A stretch of 64,000 nt of DNA, taken from assembly GCA_026005175.1 (NCBI GenBank), contig BPKO01000004.1, positions 248,001 through 312,000 of the forward strand, written 5' to 3'. Position 1 is the first letter of the stretch, and each line of letters starts with the position of its first letter. Source of the stretch: Candidatus Tectimicrobiota bacterium (GTDB lineage Bacteria; Tectomicrobia; Entotheonellia; Entotheonellales; Entotheonellaceae). Under the pieces are notes generated by a model, which saw only the letters and a list, made by a program, of their open reading frames with translations, ran no database searches and had not been told where the DNA came from. Both the position numbers and the translations under genes were made by a program. This document shows, piece by piece, positions 19,968 through 29,191 of this stretch.

Positions 19968-21317
19968 TCAGCCCTCCTGAGGCACCAGCTGCACCCATCC
20001 CAGCGCCCAACGCGCCGCGCCGTCCTCGTAGGCCACGCGGCGCGTCTTAGGAAAGGGCGCCGTATGATCAAGCTGCCCCGTGCGCGGCACCGCCCCCAAG
20101 CGATACCGCTGGCGCAGCGCCTGGAAGCCGTTGTCCCCCAGTACTGTCCGGGCCAGGTCGCCCAGGGTCTTCATTTCCCAGCCCCCGCCCCAGCCCACGT
20201 TGAGCAAAAAGCCTCCCTCTGGCAGCGCAACCAGGGTGGCTTCCAGCTCGGCGTAAAAGTCGCGCAGCGGCTCAAGCCCGTGCTCGGTATAAAACGCTTT
20301 CTCTGCGGCAATCAGCGCCCGGGCGTAGGCATTGCAGGTGCGGGCTAGCTGCCGCACCGCCTCTTCCCTGGCCCCGCGCAGCCGCAAGTCGCGGTTGGCC
20401 GCAGGCGAAAAGAGAAAGACGTCGAGGCCAATGGCCACGCGCAGCGCCGTATCGGGCAGCAGCCACTCGACAAAGGCCTTATATTCCCCGTCTGCCTCGC
20501 GCTTCTCCACCAGGCGCTGGCCGCGCAGGGTATAGGTCCACACCAGCCCTACGGCCAGCCGCTCGAGGCCGCAGGCCGTGCTGTCCTGAACCTGTACCGC
20601 CCGCATGAGGTCGTGGTTGGGCGTGCGTCCCAGGAGCTCGCGCTCGACGTCCTGGGCCAGCCACTCACGGCGGCGCCCCAGGCCTTGCAACCGCTGCTGC
20701 AACCGGCGCCAATCTCTCTGAAGCGCCCCTTCGCGCACGCCACAGAGGCGATACAGGGTCTGCTGGTAATGCTGTGCCTGCTCGCGCCCAACCAGCTCGG
20801 CCAGGATGGCACGGTGGGTTTCCGCGTCCTCGAAGGCCCGCTGCTGCCGGAGCTTGTTGAGCAGCTCGTCCTTGAGCTGACAGAGGGTCAGGTACTGCCG
20901 GAGAAAGGCCTGGTGCTCGGCACTGTCTTTGGCCAGGGACCAGAGCACGGCGGTGCGCACCGCGCCCTTGACCGAGGTGCCAGGCAGGTAGGGCTGCCCG
21001 TAGGCGTCCTTGATGGCCTCGCGGATGGGCACGCGGGCGGGGTCCTCCGGACAGCGCAGGGTATACGCTGCCACCGCCTCCGGTGGCAGCTGGCGGGCAC
21101 GCAGCAGGTCGAGCCAGGCAAAATCCCGCGCGTCCATGGCGCGGGCTAGCGCAGCGGCGTCCAGGCCGTGAGTTAACACCCGCTCGAGGTCGATACGGTG
21201 CCACTGGCGGTCGGCGTATACGCCGTCGAAGTGGCCAAGCTGTACTCCGCTGCCCACGTGTACCGGGCTGAGACAGGTCAGCATATAGGTGGTAGTGACT
21301 TTGATCTCCTGTGTCAT
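19968..21317 (-). CDS. csm5: Type III-A CRISPR RAMP protein Csm5
   Basis: MTQEIKVTTTYMLTCLSPVHVGSGVQLG...YLPGTSVKGAVRTAVLWSL; operon position. Confidence 0.9.
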   Translation of the reverse strand: MTQEIKVTTTYMLTCLSPVHVGSGVQLGHFDGVYADRQWHRIDLERVLTHGLDAAALARAMDARDFAWLDLLRARQLPPEAVAAYTLRCPEDPARVPIREAIKDAYGQPYLPGTSVKGAVRTAVLWSLAKDSAEHQAFLRQYLTLCQLKDELLNKLRQQRAFEDAETHRAILAELVGREQAQHYQQTLYRLCGVREGALQRDWRRLQQRLQGLGRRREWLAQDVERELLGRTPNHDLMRAVQVQDSTACGLERLAVGLVWTYTLRGQRLVEKREADGEYKAFVEWLLPDTALRVAIGLDVFLFSPAANRDLRLRGAREEAVRQLARTCNAYARALIAAEKAFYTEHGLEPLRDFYAELEATLVALPEGGFLLNVGWGGGWEMKTLGDLARTVLGDNGFQALRQRYRLGAVPRTGQLDHTAPFPKTRRVAYEDGAARWALGWVQLVPQEG

Positions 21318-22348
21318 TTCTTTACCCCTACGGGAAAGGCGTACCCGTAGCGCCACACCGCGTGCGGGCAGCGCTCTGGCTTGACGCTCACCAGCCGCCC
21401 GAGACGCATGCCCTCAGGGCGGGGGAAAAGCGAGCCCTCGGCAAACATCCACACCATTTGCCGCCGCAAATTGGCAGCCTCTGGCGAAGTGACCCACCCG
21501 CGCCGCGGCATGAGCTCGTACGCCGCCCCTTCTGCCAGCAAGATGGCAAGCTCTTCGCGGCGCGGGCACAGGGGAGAGAGGGTAACAAAGTGCGAGGCGG
21601 CCTCGGCTTCGGGCAGGGGTTCCTCCCGCACCGGTTCCAGCTCGAACAGTCCCCGGCCGGCGCCGCGCTCCCCGCCCAGGCCGCTGTCGCCCAGCAGCCG
21701 CAGGCAGGCCTCGAACCGCTGCCGCAAGCCGTCCCCGTGGTCCTGGTTGAAATCCACGGCAAACCACAACCCCACCCCGGGAGCGAACCGCACCTCGCCA
21801 AAGTGCCAGATCTCCGAAGCCTGGGTGAGGCGGTCGAGGGTCACCCGCGGCACCACGGCCTCCTTCCACAAGACGATGTCCTCCGTGGCGTCGTCGGTCC
21901 ACGGCGCCAGCGCCGCTTTCTCCACCTCGCTCACCCACACGGTGCCGCCGTTGAGGCAGTGCTTCTTCTCGAAGCGCAGCGCCTCGCCGCTGACCAGTGC
22001 CGCAAAGACCCGCTCGGAAACCCAGCGCACGCGCTTAAACGCCTTTTCGTCTTCGGCCTCGAGGTGGCCCAGGCGGGCCAGCGGCTTCGGGAACAGGCGC
22101 ACCTCTCCGGCATAGGGAAACGCCGAGCTCAGCAGAAATGGCTCGCTTCCGGCTTCGGCCTCGGTAAACCAGTCCAGCACGTCCTGCTCCAGAGCCTCCA
22201 CGCCGTAGAGCGTGCGCCAAGCCATGCACAGGGCGCTAAAGAGGGTATCGGCCGGCACGTGGGTGCGCGTTGCCTCCAGCCCTACCCCGCGCTCGCCAAT
22301 GTGCAACGGCGCGCGGAAATGCAGACGATAGGTGACAAATTCGGCCAC
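21314..22348 (-). CDS. csm4: Type III-A CRISPR RAMP protein Csm4
   Basis: MAEFVTYRLHFRAPLHIGERGVGLEATRTHVPADTLFSALCMAW; GLGGERGAGRGLFE. Confidence 0.9.
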   Translation of the reverse strand: MAEFVTYRLHFRAPLHIGERGVGLEATRTHVPADTLFSALCMAWRTLYGVEALEQDVLDWFTEAEAGSEPFLLSSAFPYAGEVRLFPKPLARLGHLEAEDEKAFKRVRWVSERVFAALVSGEALRFEKKHCLNGGTVWVSEVEKAALAPWTDDATEDIVLWKEAVVPRVTLDRLTQASEIWHFGEVRFAPGVGLWFAVDFNQDHGDGLRQRFEACLRLLGDSGLGGERGAGRGLFELEPVREEPLPEAEAASHFVTLSPLCPRREELAILLAEGAAYELMPRRGWVTSPEAANLRRQMVWMFAEGSLFPRPEGMRLGRLVSVKPERCPHAVWRYGYAFPVGVKK

Positions 22349-22353
22349 TGTCC

Positions 22354-23187
22354 TTACTCCTGGAGCAGCTTCTGGATCCTCTCCGCATAGGCCTGTGGCT
22401 GTAGCTCAGCCACCGTCAGGTTTTCGGCCAGAGTCTCCAGGCCTTTTTTTCCCTCGTAGTAACCATGCGGTTTGCACACCACATGGATGTTGCGGAACGC
22501 AATCTTCCCCGCTCCGCGCGAGCCGTACCCTCCGAGGTAGTCGTCCTCCAACAGCTCCATGGCCTTGAAGACGTACTGGAGCCATGCCACATCACTTTCC
22601 CACCCCTGGCCGTTGAGGGCGTAAATTCCGTAAACGAGCTCGAACGGCGCGAATATCGCCCCAGCCGGCACCCGCTCGTTTTGCCGCGGCACTGCTGCCG
22701 AGGTGATGCGGTCGATGGCCGCTTCCCATTTCACCTCGGTAAACGGCAAGTCCGTCTTAGCGCGACGCAAGCGTTCGGTCGCTTCATGATCGGCCGCCAG
22801 ATGAACATCGCGTACCAGGAGCCGCGCGGGCTTGAGCTGCGACCAACTCCGCCGCTCTCGTTCCCCTGGGGTGACCCCGAAGATCTGACAAACAGCGCAG
22901 TTAGAGTATTTGTCCTCGTTGTCGCAAACGTGCACCCGTACCTTCGGCTCCTCTCGACGAATGTCATGATTCGCCTCGTTGCCGAAGTGCCTGTCCAGCA
23001 ACGAACGCATTTTCCCGCGCAGAGACGACCCCGGAATGTAGGGCTCGCGGCTTACGGGATGGCGAATAATGGGATTGTCGATTCCGCCAATATCAAGCCC
23101 CGCTGCCGCTCCCCCGATATGGAGTCCCGTCACTGCCTCTACCGAACCGCTAATAATCACTTTGCCCTTTAATGTCAGGCTCGCCAT
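22354..23187 (-). CDS. csm3: Type III-A CRISPR RAMP protein Csm3
   Basis: MASLTLKGKVIISGSVEAVTGLHIGGAAAGLDIGGIDNPIIRHPVSREPYIPGSSLRGKMRSLLDRHFG. Confidence 0.95.
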   Translation of the reverse strand: MASLTLKGKVIISGSVEAVTGLHIGGAAAGLDIGGIDNPIIRHPVSREPYIPGSSLRGKMRSLLDRHFGNEANHDIRREEPKVRVHVCDNEDKYSNCAVCQIFGVTPGERERRSWSQLKPARLLVRDVHLAADHEATERLRRAKTDLPFTEVKWEAAIDRITSAAVPRQNERVPAGAIFAPFELVYGIYALNGQGWESDVAWLQYVFKAMELLEDDYLGGYGSRGAGKIAFRNIHVVCKPHGYYEGKKGLETLAENLTVAELQPQAYAERIQKLLQE

Positions 23188-23200
23188 GGCATCCCTCCTT

Positions 23201-23590
23201 CTATCTGCCGCCGGCGGCTTTGTGATAGGCCAGAATAGCCTCGAAGAAATCGACGAATCTTGTAAATTTCTTCTCGTCATCTCCGACTTCGTCGATGGCC
23301 CATGACAAAACGTCTTTCAATTCTCTAGCCCCCTGCACATTCGCCCGGGCCGCCGCGTAGGCGAGTTTTGGCTTCAGCAACACAAATTCTCCGGCATCAA
23401 AACCACGCATTTCCATTTGCTTGACCATGCCGTATATGTTACGGATCTGGCTTGTCGTCAATCCGGTCCGCTGCAATCGCGGTCCGAGTCTTTCGGCTAC
23501 CTGGACAAGGACCTTTCCTCCCTGGCGAATGACCTGCTGAACTTCCCCCTGAGACAACGATTCTCCTCCCCTTGGCTCCTGTCTAGCCAT
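23201..23590 (-). CDS. csm2: Type III-A CRISPR small subunit Csm2
   Basis: LTTSQIRNIYGMVKQMEMRGFDAGEFVLLKPKLAYAAAR...FTRFVDFFEAILAYHK. Confidence 0.9.
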   Translation of the reverse strand: MARQEPRGGESLSQGEVQQVIRQGGKVLVQVAERLGPRLQRTGLTTSQIRNIYGMVKQMEMRGFDAGEFVLLKPKLAYAAARANVQGARELKDVLSWAIDEVGDDEKKFTRFVDFFEAILAYHKAAGGR

Positions 23591-23593
23591 GGC

Positions 23594-26136
23594 CTATTCC
23601 TCCCTTGTCAGTAGGGCGACCCAGCGTGCGAGCACGTGCAGGAGGGCGATCAGCCCCTGGGACTCGCGCAGGATCGCCTGTCCGAGCGCCTCGATGGTGG
23701 CGTTGTGCGCCGGGTAGCGCTCGCCAAAGCGGCTCAGCTGGTACACCAGGCGCCAGCGCCAGCGGTCGTACTGAATGGCCTCTTCGATCTGCGCCAGGGT
23801 GGCCTGTCCCTGGCGCTGCAGCCGCCGCTGATACTTGGCGTTTTCCTCGTACAGGGCGTAGATCTCCGAAAGGCGCGTCAGAAAAGCGCGCGGCAGGGCT
23901 GCCGCGCCGTTTTGCAGCATGGCCTGGAGCTTCTCTTTCCACTGCGCCACTTCCGCAAACTGCTCCCAGCCGAGCGGCGTTTGCAGGAAGCACAGGGCGT
24001 CTTTGGCCCCGGCCATCGGGGCGCCGCAACGCCTTCGCATACTTGGCGTTGTCAAGAGTGTCCTTGGCGTTGTTGGCCAGCTGGTAGAGCGGGAACTTCT
24101 GGTGCTCGATGGCGATGCCGCCCGAGAGGGTCACGTGGTCGCCGCCGACGAACCGCCGGAAGTCGTCGCGAAGGCGCCGTGCCACTTCTGGCAAAACACT
24201 CCAGGCGCCGACGAGGAACAAATCGTCACCGCCGGCGTAAATAAGGTACAGGGTGTCTTCTTTACCGCGGGAAAAGCTGTTGTACTCGCGGCACACCCGT
24301 GGCACCCAGGCTTCGAAAAAGAGCCGCAGCGACTCGCTCAGGGTGCTCATGCGCGAGATGGTGGCTTCTTTGCCCAGGCCGCGCCGGAAGACTTCGCCCA
24401 GGCTGTCGACGTCCATGCGCAGCACCCCCAGCCACTCGACCCCCTGGGAGGCCTTGGCCAAGTCGCTGAACTCGGCGATGACCTCTTCGCCGTTGTCTCC
24501 GCGCTTGAGCGGCGTGGCACCGGCCAGCAGGCGGAAGTCGTAGCTCACCGGCAAGTCGCCCCAGCGAAACCGCTGCACGACTTCCTCAGAGAGGAACGCT
24601 ACCGTGTCGAGGACATACACGGTGGCCGCCGTGGCCCCGGTGGGGCGAGGCACCGCTTCATCTGCCTGCACCAGCCAGGCCTCGGCGCCAAAGGCCCGCA
24701 GGGCGTGGCGCCAGTCGCCGTGAGGCGGCGGCTCGCTTTCGGCAACCGTAAAAAGGACGAGGTGGGTGGGCTGGCGCAAGCGCTTCCCGAGGTCTTCGAA
24801 GCCGCGGCAGTGCTGGCACTTGCGCACGCCTTCTTCCACTTCGAGCGTGCCCTCGTTGTGGCAGACCTGGCAGGTGTCTGCTGCGGTGGTGCCGGCCTGG
24901 CGGGCGGTAAACAGGTTCTCGTGCATGGCCTCGGGCCCCAGGTCTGCCCACTTGCGCTGCTTGCGCTCGCCGACGCGCCGCGAGACCTCGTCCCACTTCG
25001 TGGCAAAAGCGTTGCCACCGGCCTCTTCTTCGAGAAAGTCCCGCGCCGCCACCGGCACAAAATCCACGGTCAGGAAGAGGTCGCCGCGGTGGGCGGCCCA
25101 CAGCTTGCGCGCAATCTCCTGCCGCAAGCCGTCCAGCTGGCGCACGGTTTCCTGGTACGGGAGAAGGAGGTAAAAGTGGCCGCCGCCGGCAAAGAGCAGG
25201 TTCACGGGCGGCAGGGCAAAGCGGCGCAGCAGCCAGTGGGCAATCACTTCAGTGAGCAGCTGCAAGTAAAACGAGCGCCCGCGCAGGCCGCGGGCGGCGC
25301 CGCTGCTGGTGAGCAGGTAGAGAAAGTCCTGGGTGCCTGAAATGTCCCCCTTGACCAGGGCGCACAGCGGCCGCTCCAGTAGCGCCGCTTCGCGCGGCGT
25401 GAGGGGCTCCTTCTTGAACAGCCGCGTCAAGGCGTCATACAGGGTCCGCACCTCGTCTTCGGCCAATCCCTCCCGCACCAGGCAGGCGGCAATCGCCGCC
25501 GTGGTCTTGAGGTGGTGGTAGAGCGAGATGTCGGGAACGATGTCGCGGCGCGTGTCGGAGGGAATGGCCCAGGTGTACTTGTGTAGCAGCGCCAGCAGGG
25601 TCACCACGTCGCCGCGCGGCACGCGGGCCATCTCGGCGGCAAAGTCCTGCCACAGCGCGCGGTACGCCGCGGCCGAGCCGGCCATTTCGGGATGCGGAAA
25701 AAGGGCGTCCTCTTCGAACGACAAGGCGCGCAGCGTGTGGTAGCGCGGCCCCTCGGCGCTTCGCCCGTCCCACTGGACGCGCGACAAAACGGTGCGCAGC
25801 GTGGTTTCTGCCCGGCCGCGGGCGCCCTCGGTGTCGCCTTCGGCTTCGGCGCGTTCGTTGGCCGAGAGACGGTCGGCCAGGCTCACCAGCAGCTCGTCGT
25901 GCAGCTCGGGGCCGTGGTGCTTGAGCACCAGGCGCCGCAGCGAGCCGGCGTCGAGCGGCCAGCCAGACAACTGCTCTTCGACAAACAGGGCACTGCAGGG
26001 CTCGTGGCTGTAGCGGGCCCTCGCGGCGAAACCCTTCGGCCCACGCGGGCAGGGGCTCGAAGGTGCGCTCGCGAAACTTGCCGATGTCGTGGAGCAGGGC
26101 GCCGAGGGTGATGAGCACTTGGTCTTCATGCCTCAT
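23594..26136 (-). CDS. cas10: Cas10/Csm1, apparent frameshifts at about 26020 and about 24020
   Basis: HD motif GALLHDIGKF at N-term; GDISGTQDFLYLLTSSGAARGLRGRSFYLQLL; zinc-type CxxC pairs CQVCHNEG/CQHC; GGDD in YAGGDDLFLVGAW; C-terminal QAMLQNGAAALPRAFLTRL in a third frame. Confidence 0.92.
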
Positions 26137-27118
26137 GGCGAACTCCGTCGTGCTCTAGGACGTACTTGCCCAGGCCAAAGCTGCTGCCTTTGCCCACGTG
26201 GACAAAGGTGCCCAGCTGCAGCAGGGGCAGGAAGGGCTGCCAGGGGCCGCGGTAAGTGACTTTCCCGATGACGCCGCCCAGCTTCATGCGCGTGTCCTGG
26301 CGGGCCGAGTAGCGCTCCCAGTCGTACCAGCGCAGCCGCTGCGCCACCGTTTCGACCTCGCTGGCCTGGGCAATCAGGCCGCGAAAGTCCAGCTCCAGCG
26401 CCGCGCCGCAGTGAAAATAGGCCAGGTTGGCCAGCCGCCGCAGCAAGGCGCGCACGAGCACGTGAAAGTCCAGGCGATCCGTCAGGGCCCCGCCGTAGAC
26501 CAGGCGCGCCGGGGTAAGAAAGCGCAGGGTGAGCAGGGAAGACGTCGCCAGGACTCCAGGCGCGACGAGCTCCCGCGCTTCGAGGGCGCGGTAGCCGCTG
26601 CGCAGCGTCTGGTCCTCTCCACGGTAAATCACCACTTCCTGCCCTCCCGGCGCCAGCCAGGCGACCGTTTCCACCGCAAAGCGCCCCCGCCCTTTGCCCA
26701 GCCCGTGCTGTGCCCCTAGCCGCTCGAAGGCGTAGATGAAATAGGGCAGATAGTCGGCGCCGCGCCCGATCAGGGTGCAGTCAAAGCTCAGGGTCTCGCC
26801 CGGCGCATAGCGCGTTTTGGCCTCTAGCGGCGGCAGCAGCACAAACGGGTGCGGGGCGGCAACGTACTTGCGCATGCGCGTGGCCCCCTCGGGCACCGGC
26901 GTGTCAAAGACGTAGGGATAGGCACAGCGGGACCGCAGCAGGCAGCGCTGGCAGTCGCGGTGCTCGACGACGCACACCGTGTCTTTGAAGACCGCCCCAA
27001 AGCCCCCGCGCAGCGTCGATCCCTTGTAGCGCGGCAAGTGCAGGGCCGTCTGCGCCCGCAAGACAAAGCGCACGGGCAACAGCTTTAGCACTTGCCACGG
27101 CTCATCCACCGGTATCAC
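26126..27118 (-). CDS. cas6: Cas6 family pre-crRNA processing endoribonuclease
   Basis: LHLPRYKGSTLRGGFGAVFKDTVC, CQRCLLRSRCAYPYVFDTP, GKVTYRGPWQPFLPLLQLGTFVHVGKGSSFGLGKYVLE. Confidence 0.92.
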   Translation of the reverse strand: MIPVDEPWQVLKLLPVRFVLRAQTALHLPRYKGSTLRGGFGAVFKDTVCVVEHRDCQRCLLRSRCAYPYVFDTPVPEGATRMRKYVAAPHPFVLLPPLEAKTRYAPGETLSFDCTLIGRGADYLPYFIYAFERLGAQHGLGKGRGRFAVETVAWLAPGGQEVVIYRGEDQTLRSGYRALEARELVAPGVLATSSLLTLRFLTPARLVYGGALTDRLDFHVLVRALLRRLANLAYFHCGAALELDFRGLIAQASEVETVAQRLRWYDWERYSARQDTRMKLGGVIGKVTYRGPWQPFLPLLQLGTFVHVGKGSSFGLGKYVLEHDGVRHEA

Positions 27119-27329
27119 CGGCCAACCCCCTCCCTTTAGCCCTCACCGGCCAGGGAGACCTTCAGGGTACTCAACGACAAGCTGCTTCACGGTTCTTCTC
27201 CTCTTCGATGGCGCCGGCAGTGGGCCAGCAGGTTATTTTCCCCTCGTTCCGCAGCGTGGGGCCTTCCCTTCACCGCGGCCGGTGATCGAACCCCTCCACT
27301 TTGCCGCTCGTGGGGGAGGCGTCGATCCC

Positions 27330-28580
27330 TCACGCCCACAGCGCCGCAAAGCGCGGCAGTGCCGCTTCTTCGAGGCCCAGCAGCTCCATGAGCAGGGCGC
27401 GAAAGCGCCGGTAGCCGCCCTCGCCCACCGGATCCTCGCCGTGCCCCAGCGGCGACTGGTTGCGCAGGCCAAGCAGCTTCACCACCTCGTCTTGCCGCGC
27501 CATAAAGGCCTGCCCCAGGGGGTCGCCCAGGGCCGCCAGCAGGCGGTAGGCGGCCATGAGCGGCACCTTGAGCTTGCCGTCGCGGGGGTCGCGGTAGCGC
27601 TGCGCGTACTCCGCGCGCAGCGCCTCGGGCAGCTGCTCGGGCGATACGTCTTCGGTGTGAATGCCGTAGTGCTGCCGCAGGCGAAAGCGGGCAGCGCGCT
27701 CTAGAGCGCTGTAGAGGCGCGCCACGGCGTCTTCGTACTTGCCTTCGCGCTGCGCGCGGCGGTCGGCGTTGGCAATGAGGTCGGCAATGTAGGCTTCGTC
27801 CCGGCTCTCGGACCGCGTCAGCTGCTGCAAAAAGGCCAGGTTGGCTTCCATCTCCTGCACCCCCTGCCGCAGCGCCGCCCGCCCTGCCCCCTGGGCGTAG
27901 GGCTTGAGAAAGCGCAGGGCCTGCCCCAGCTTGGGCAGGGCGTCGCGGTGGCGAAAGTTGTCCCAGTCGCAATAGGCCGCCGCAGCACTGGCCAGGGCGC
28001 GCATCACTTCCTGCTCCTGCGGCTCGAGGTGGCCCTGCAGGCGCTCGAGCTCGCGCCAGGCAATTTCGTAGCGCGCGGTGTCCCAGTAAAGGCGCAAGCG
28101 CTGGCGCTCTTCTTCGGCCCACTCGCGCCAGGGGTTGTGCACACGGAGCATGCGCTCGCGCCCGCCGATGACCACCCCCACGCCGCCTTTGTCGCGCGCC
28201 ACGCCGCCAACGTAGCTGTAGCGGTGCGCGCGCCGCAGGGTGGCCAGCACCAGCGCCGCCGACATGGTCTTGGTGCCGCCGGTATAATCGACCACCAGCG
28301 TCTCTTCGCTCACCCCCCACTGCGCCAGCTTGGCCGGCAGCTGCTCGCGCAGCACGCGGTAGCAGACGCCAAGGTCCTCGGCGTCCGGCGTGACAAGGCG
28401 GTCGCTGTCGGCGTAGCGGTAAGTCAGGGCGCGGATGACGTCCTGGATCTGCGGCGCCGTTTCAGTAGAGACAAAAAAGAGCACGTAGGCCGGCTGCTGC
28501 TGGTTGAGGCTGTAAATCACCGGCTCAGGACTGCCCCCCAGCGACAGCAGCATGGCGCGGCACGTCTCGGGTTCGCTCAT
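27330..28580 (-). CDS. CARF-HEPN type III ancillary protein (TIGR02710-like)
   Basis: LVVDYTGGTKTMSAALVLATLRR (CARF-type); AVARLYSALERAARFRLRQHYGI; HEPN-like LRNQSPLGHG (RX6H). Confidence 0.85.
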   Translation of the reverse strand: MSEPETCRAMLLSLGGSPEPVIYSLNQQQPAYVLFFVSTETAPQIQDVIRALTYRYADSDRLVTPDAEDLGVCYRVLREQLPAKLAQWGVSEETLVVDYTGGTKTMSAALVLATLRRAHRYSYVGGVARDKGGVGVVIGGRERMLRVHNPWREWAEEERQRLRLYWDTARYEIAWRELERLQGHLEPQEQEVMRALASAAAAYCDWDNFRHRDALPKLGQALRFLKPYAQGAGRAALRQGVQEMEANLAFLQQLTRSESRDEAYIADLIANADRRAQREGKYEDAVARLYSALERAARFRLRQHYGIHTEDVSPEQLPEALRAEYAQRYRDPRDGKLKVPLMAAYRLLAALGDPLGQAFMARQDEVVKLLGLRNQSPLGHGEDPVGEGGYRRFRALLMELLGLEEAALPRFAALWA

Positions 28581-29098
28581 GCTTCTTCCTCCTGCCGGGC
28601 CAGCCCGGCCACGTAGCCCCCGTGCAGGGTGGTCCAGAACTCGTAGCGCCCCTGGTTGAACTGGTAGACCTTGACCGGCACCCAGTTGTCAAAGAGGGCG
28701 CCGATGGCGCAGGCCACGGCCAGGGGACAGGACAGAAAGAGATGCACCTCGCTGACCCCTTCGTCTTGCAGGCGGTTTTTGAGTCCCTGCAGCTCCAGCA
28801 GCAGCCGCGGCACTTCAGCCGGCGTCAGGCCGCGGGCGCGCTGCACTTCGTAAATGCGCATTCCCGGCCCCAGGCCGGCGCAGAAGTCTTCTACCGCCGG
28901 CCGGATGCGCGTGCCGGCCAACGACACCGCCAGCGCTGCCGGCCGCGCCGAGGTGATGCCTTCGAGCTGGCGCAGGTGCCGGCGCAGCCGCCGCGCCCGC
29001 GACAGAAAGTAGGCCGCGGTGCCCAGAAAGGGCACGGCGCTGACAATGCCCAGCAAGTCGGCCAGGTGGCCAATGTGGTCCCAGCTCAGCCAGTTCAT
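28577..29098 (-). CDS. N-terminal transmembrane + SAVED-like domain protein, putative cOA-responsive membrane effector
   Basis: TM segment LADLLGIVSAVPFLGTAAYFLSRARRLRRHL; SAVED-like block VSEVHLFLSCPLAVACAIGALFDNWVPVKVYQFNQGRYEFWTTL; 4-bp overlap with the CARF-HEPN gene. Confidence 0.72.
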   Translation of the reverse strand: MNWLSWDHIGHLADLLGIVSAVPFLGTAAYFLSRARRLRRHLRQLEGITSARPAALAVSLAGTRIRPAVEDFCAGLGPGMRIYEVQRARGLTPAEVPRLLLELQGLKNRLQDEGVSEVHLFLSCPLAVACAIGALFDNWVPVKVYQFNQGRYEFWTTLHGGYVAGLARQEEEA

Positions 29099-29191
29099 GC
29101 CGGGTCTCTCCCTTTCGTGGCAGGCGTGACCCAAGGGGCCAATGTACCCCGCGCCGGCGGCCATGGCGAGCAAAACAGCATTGACAAACCG

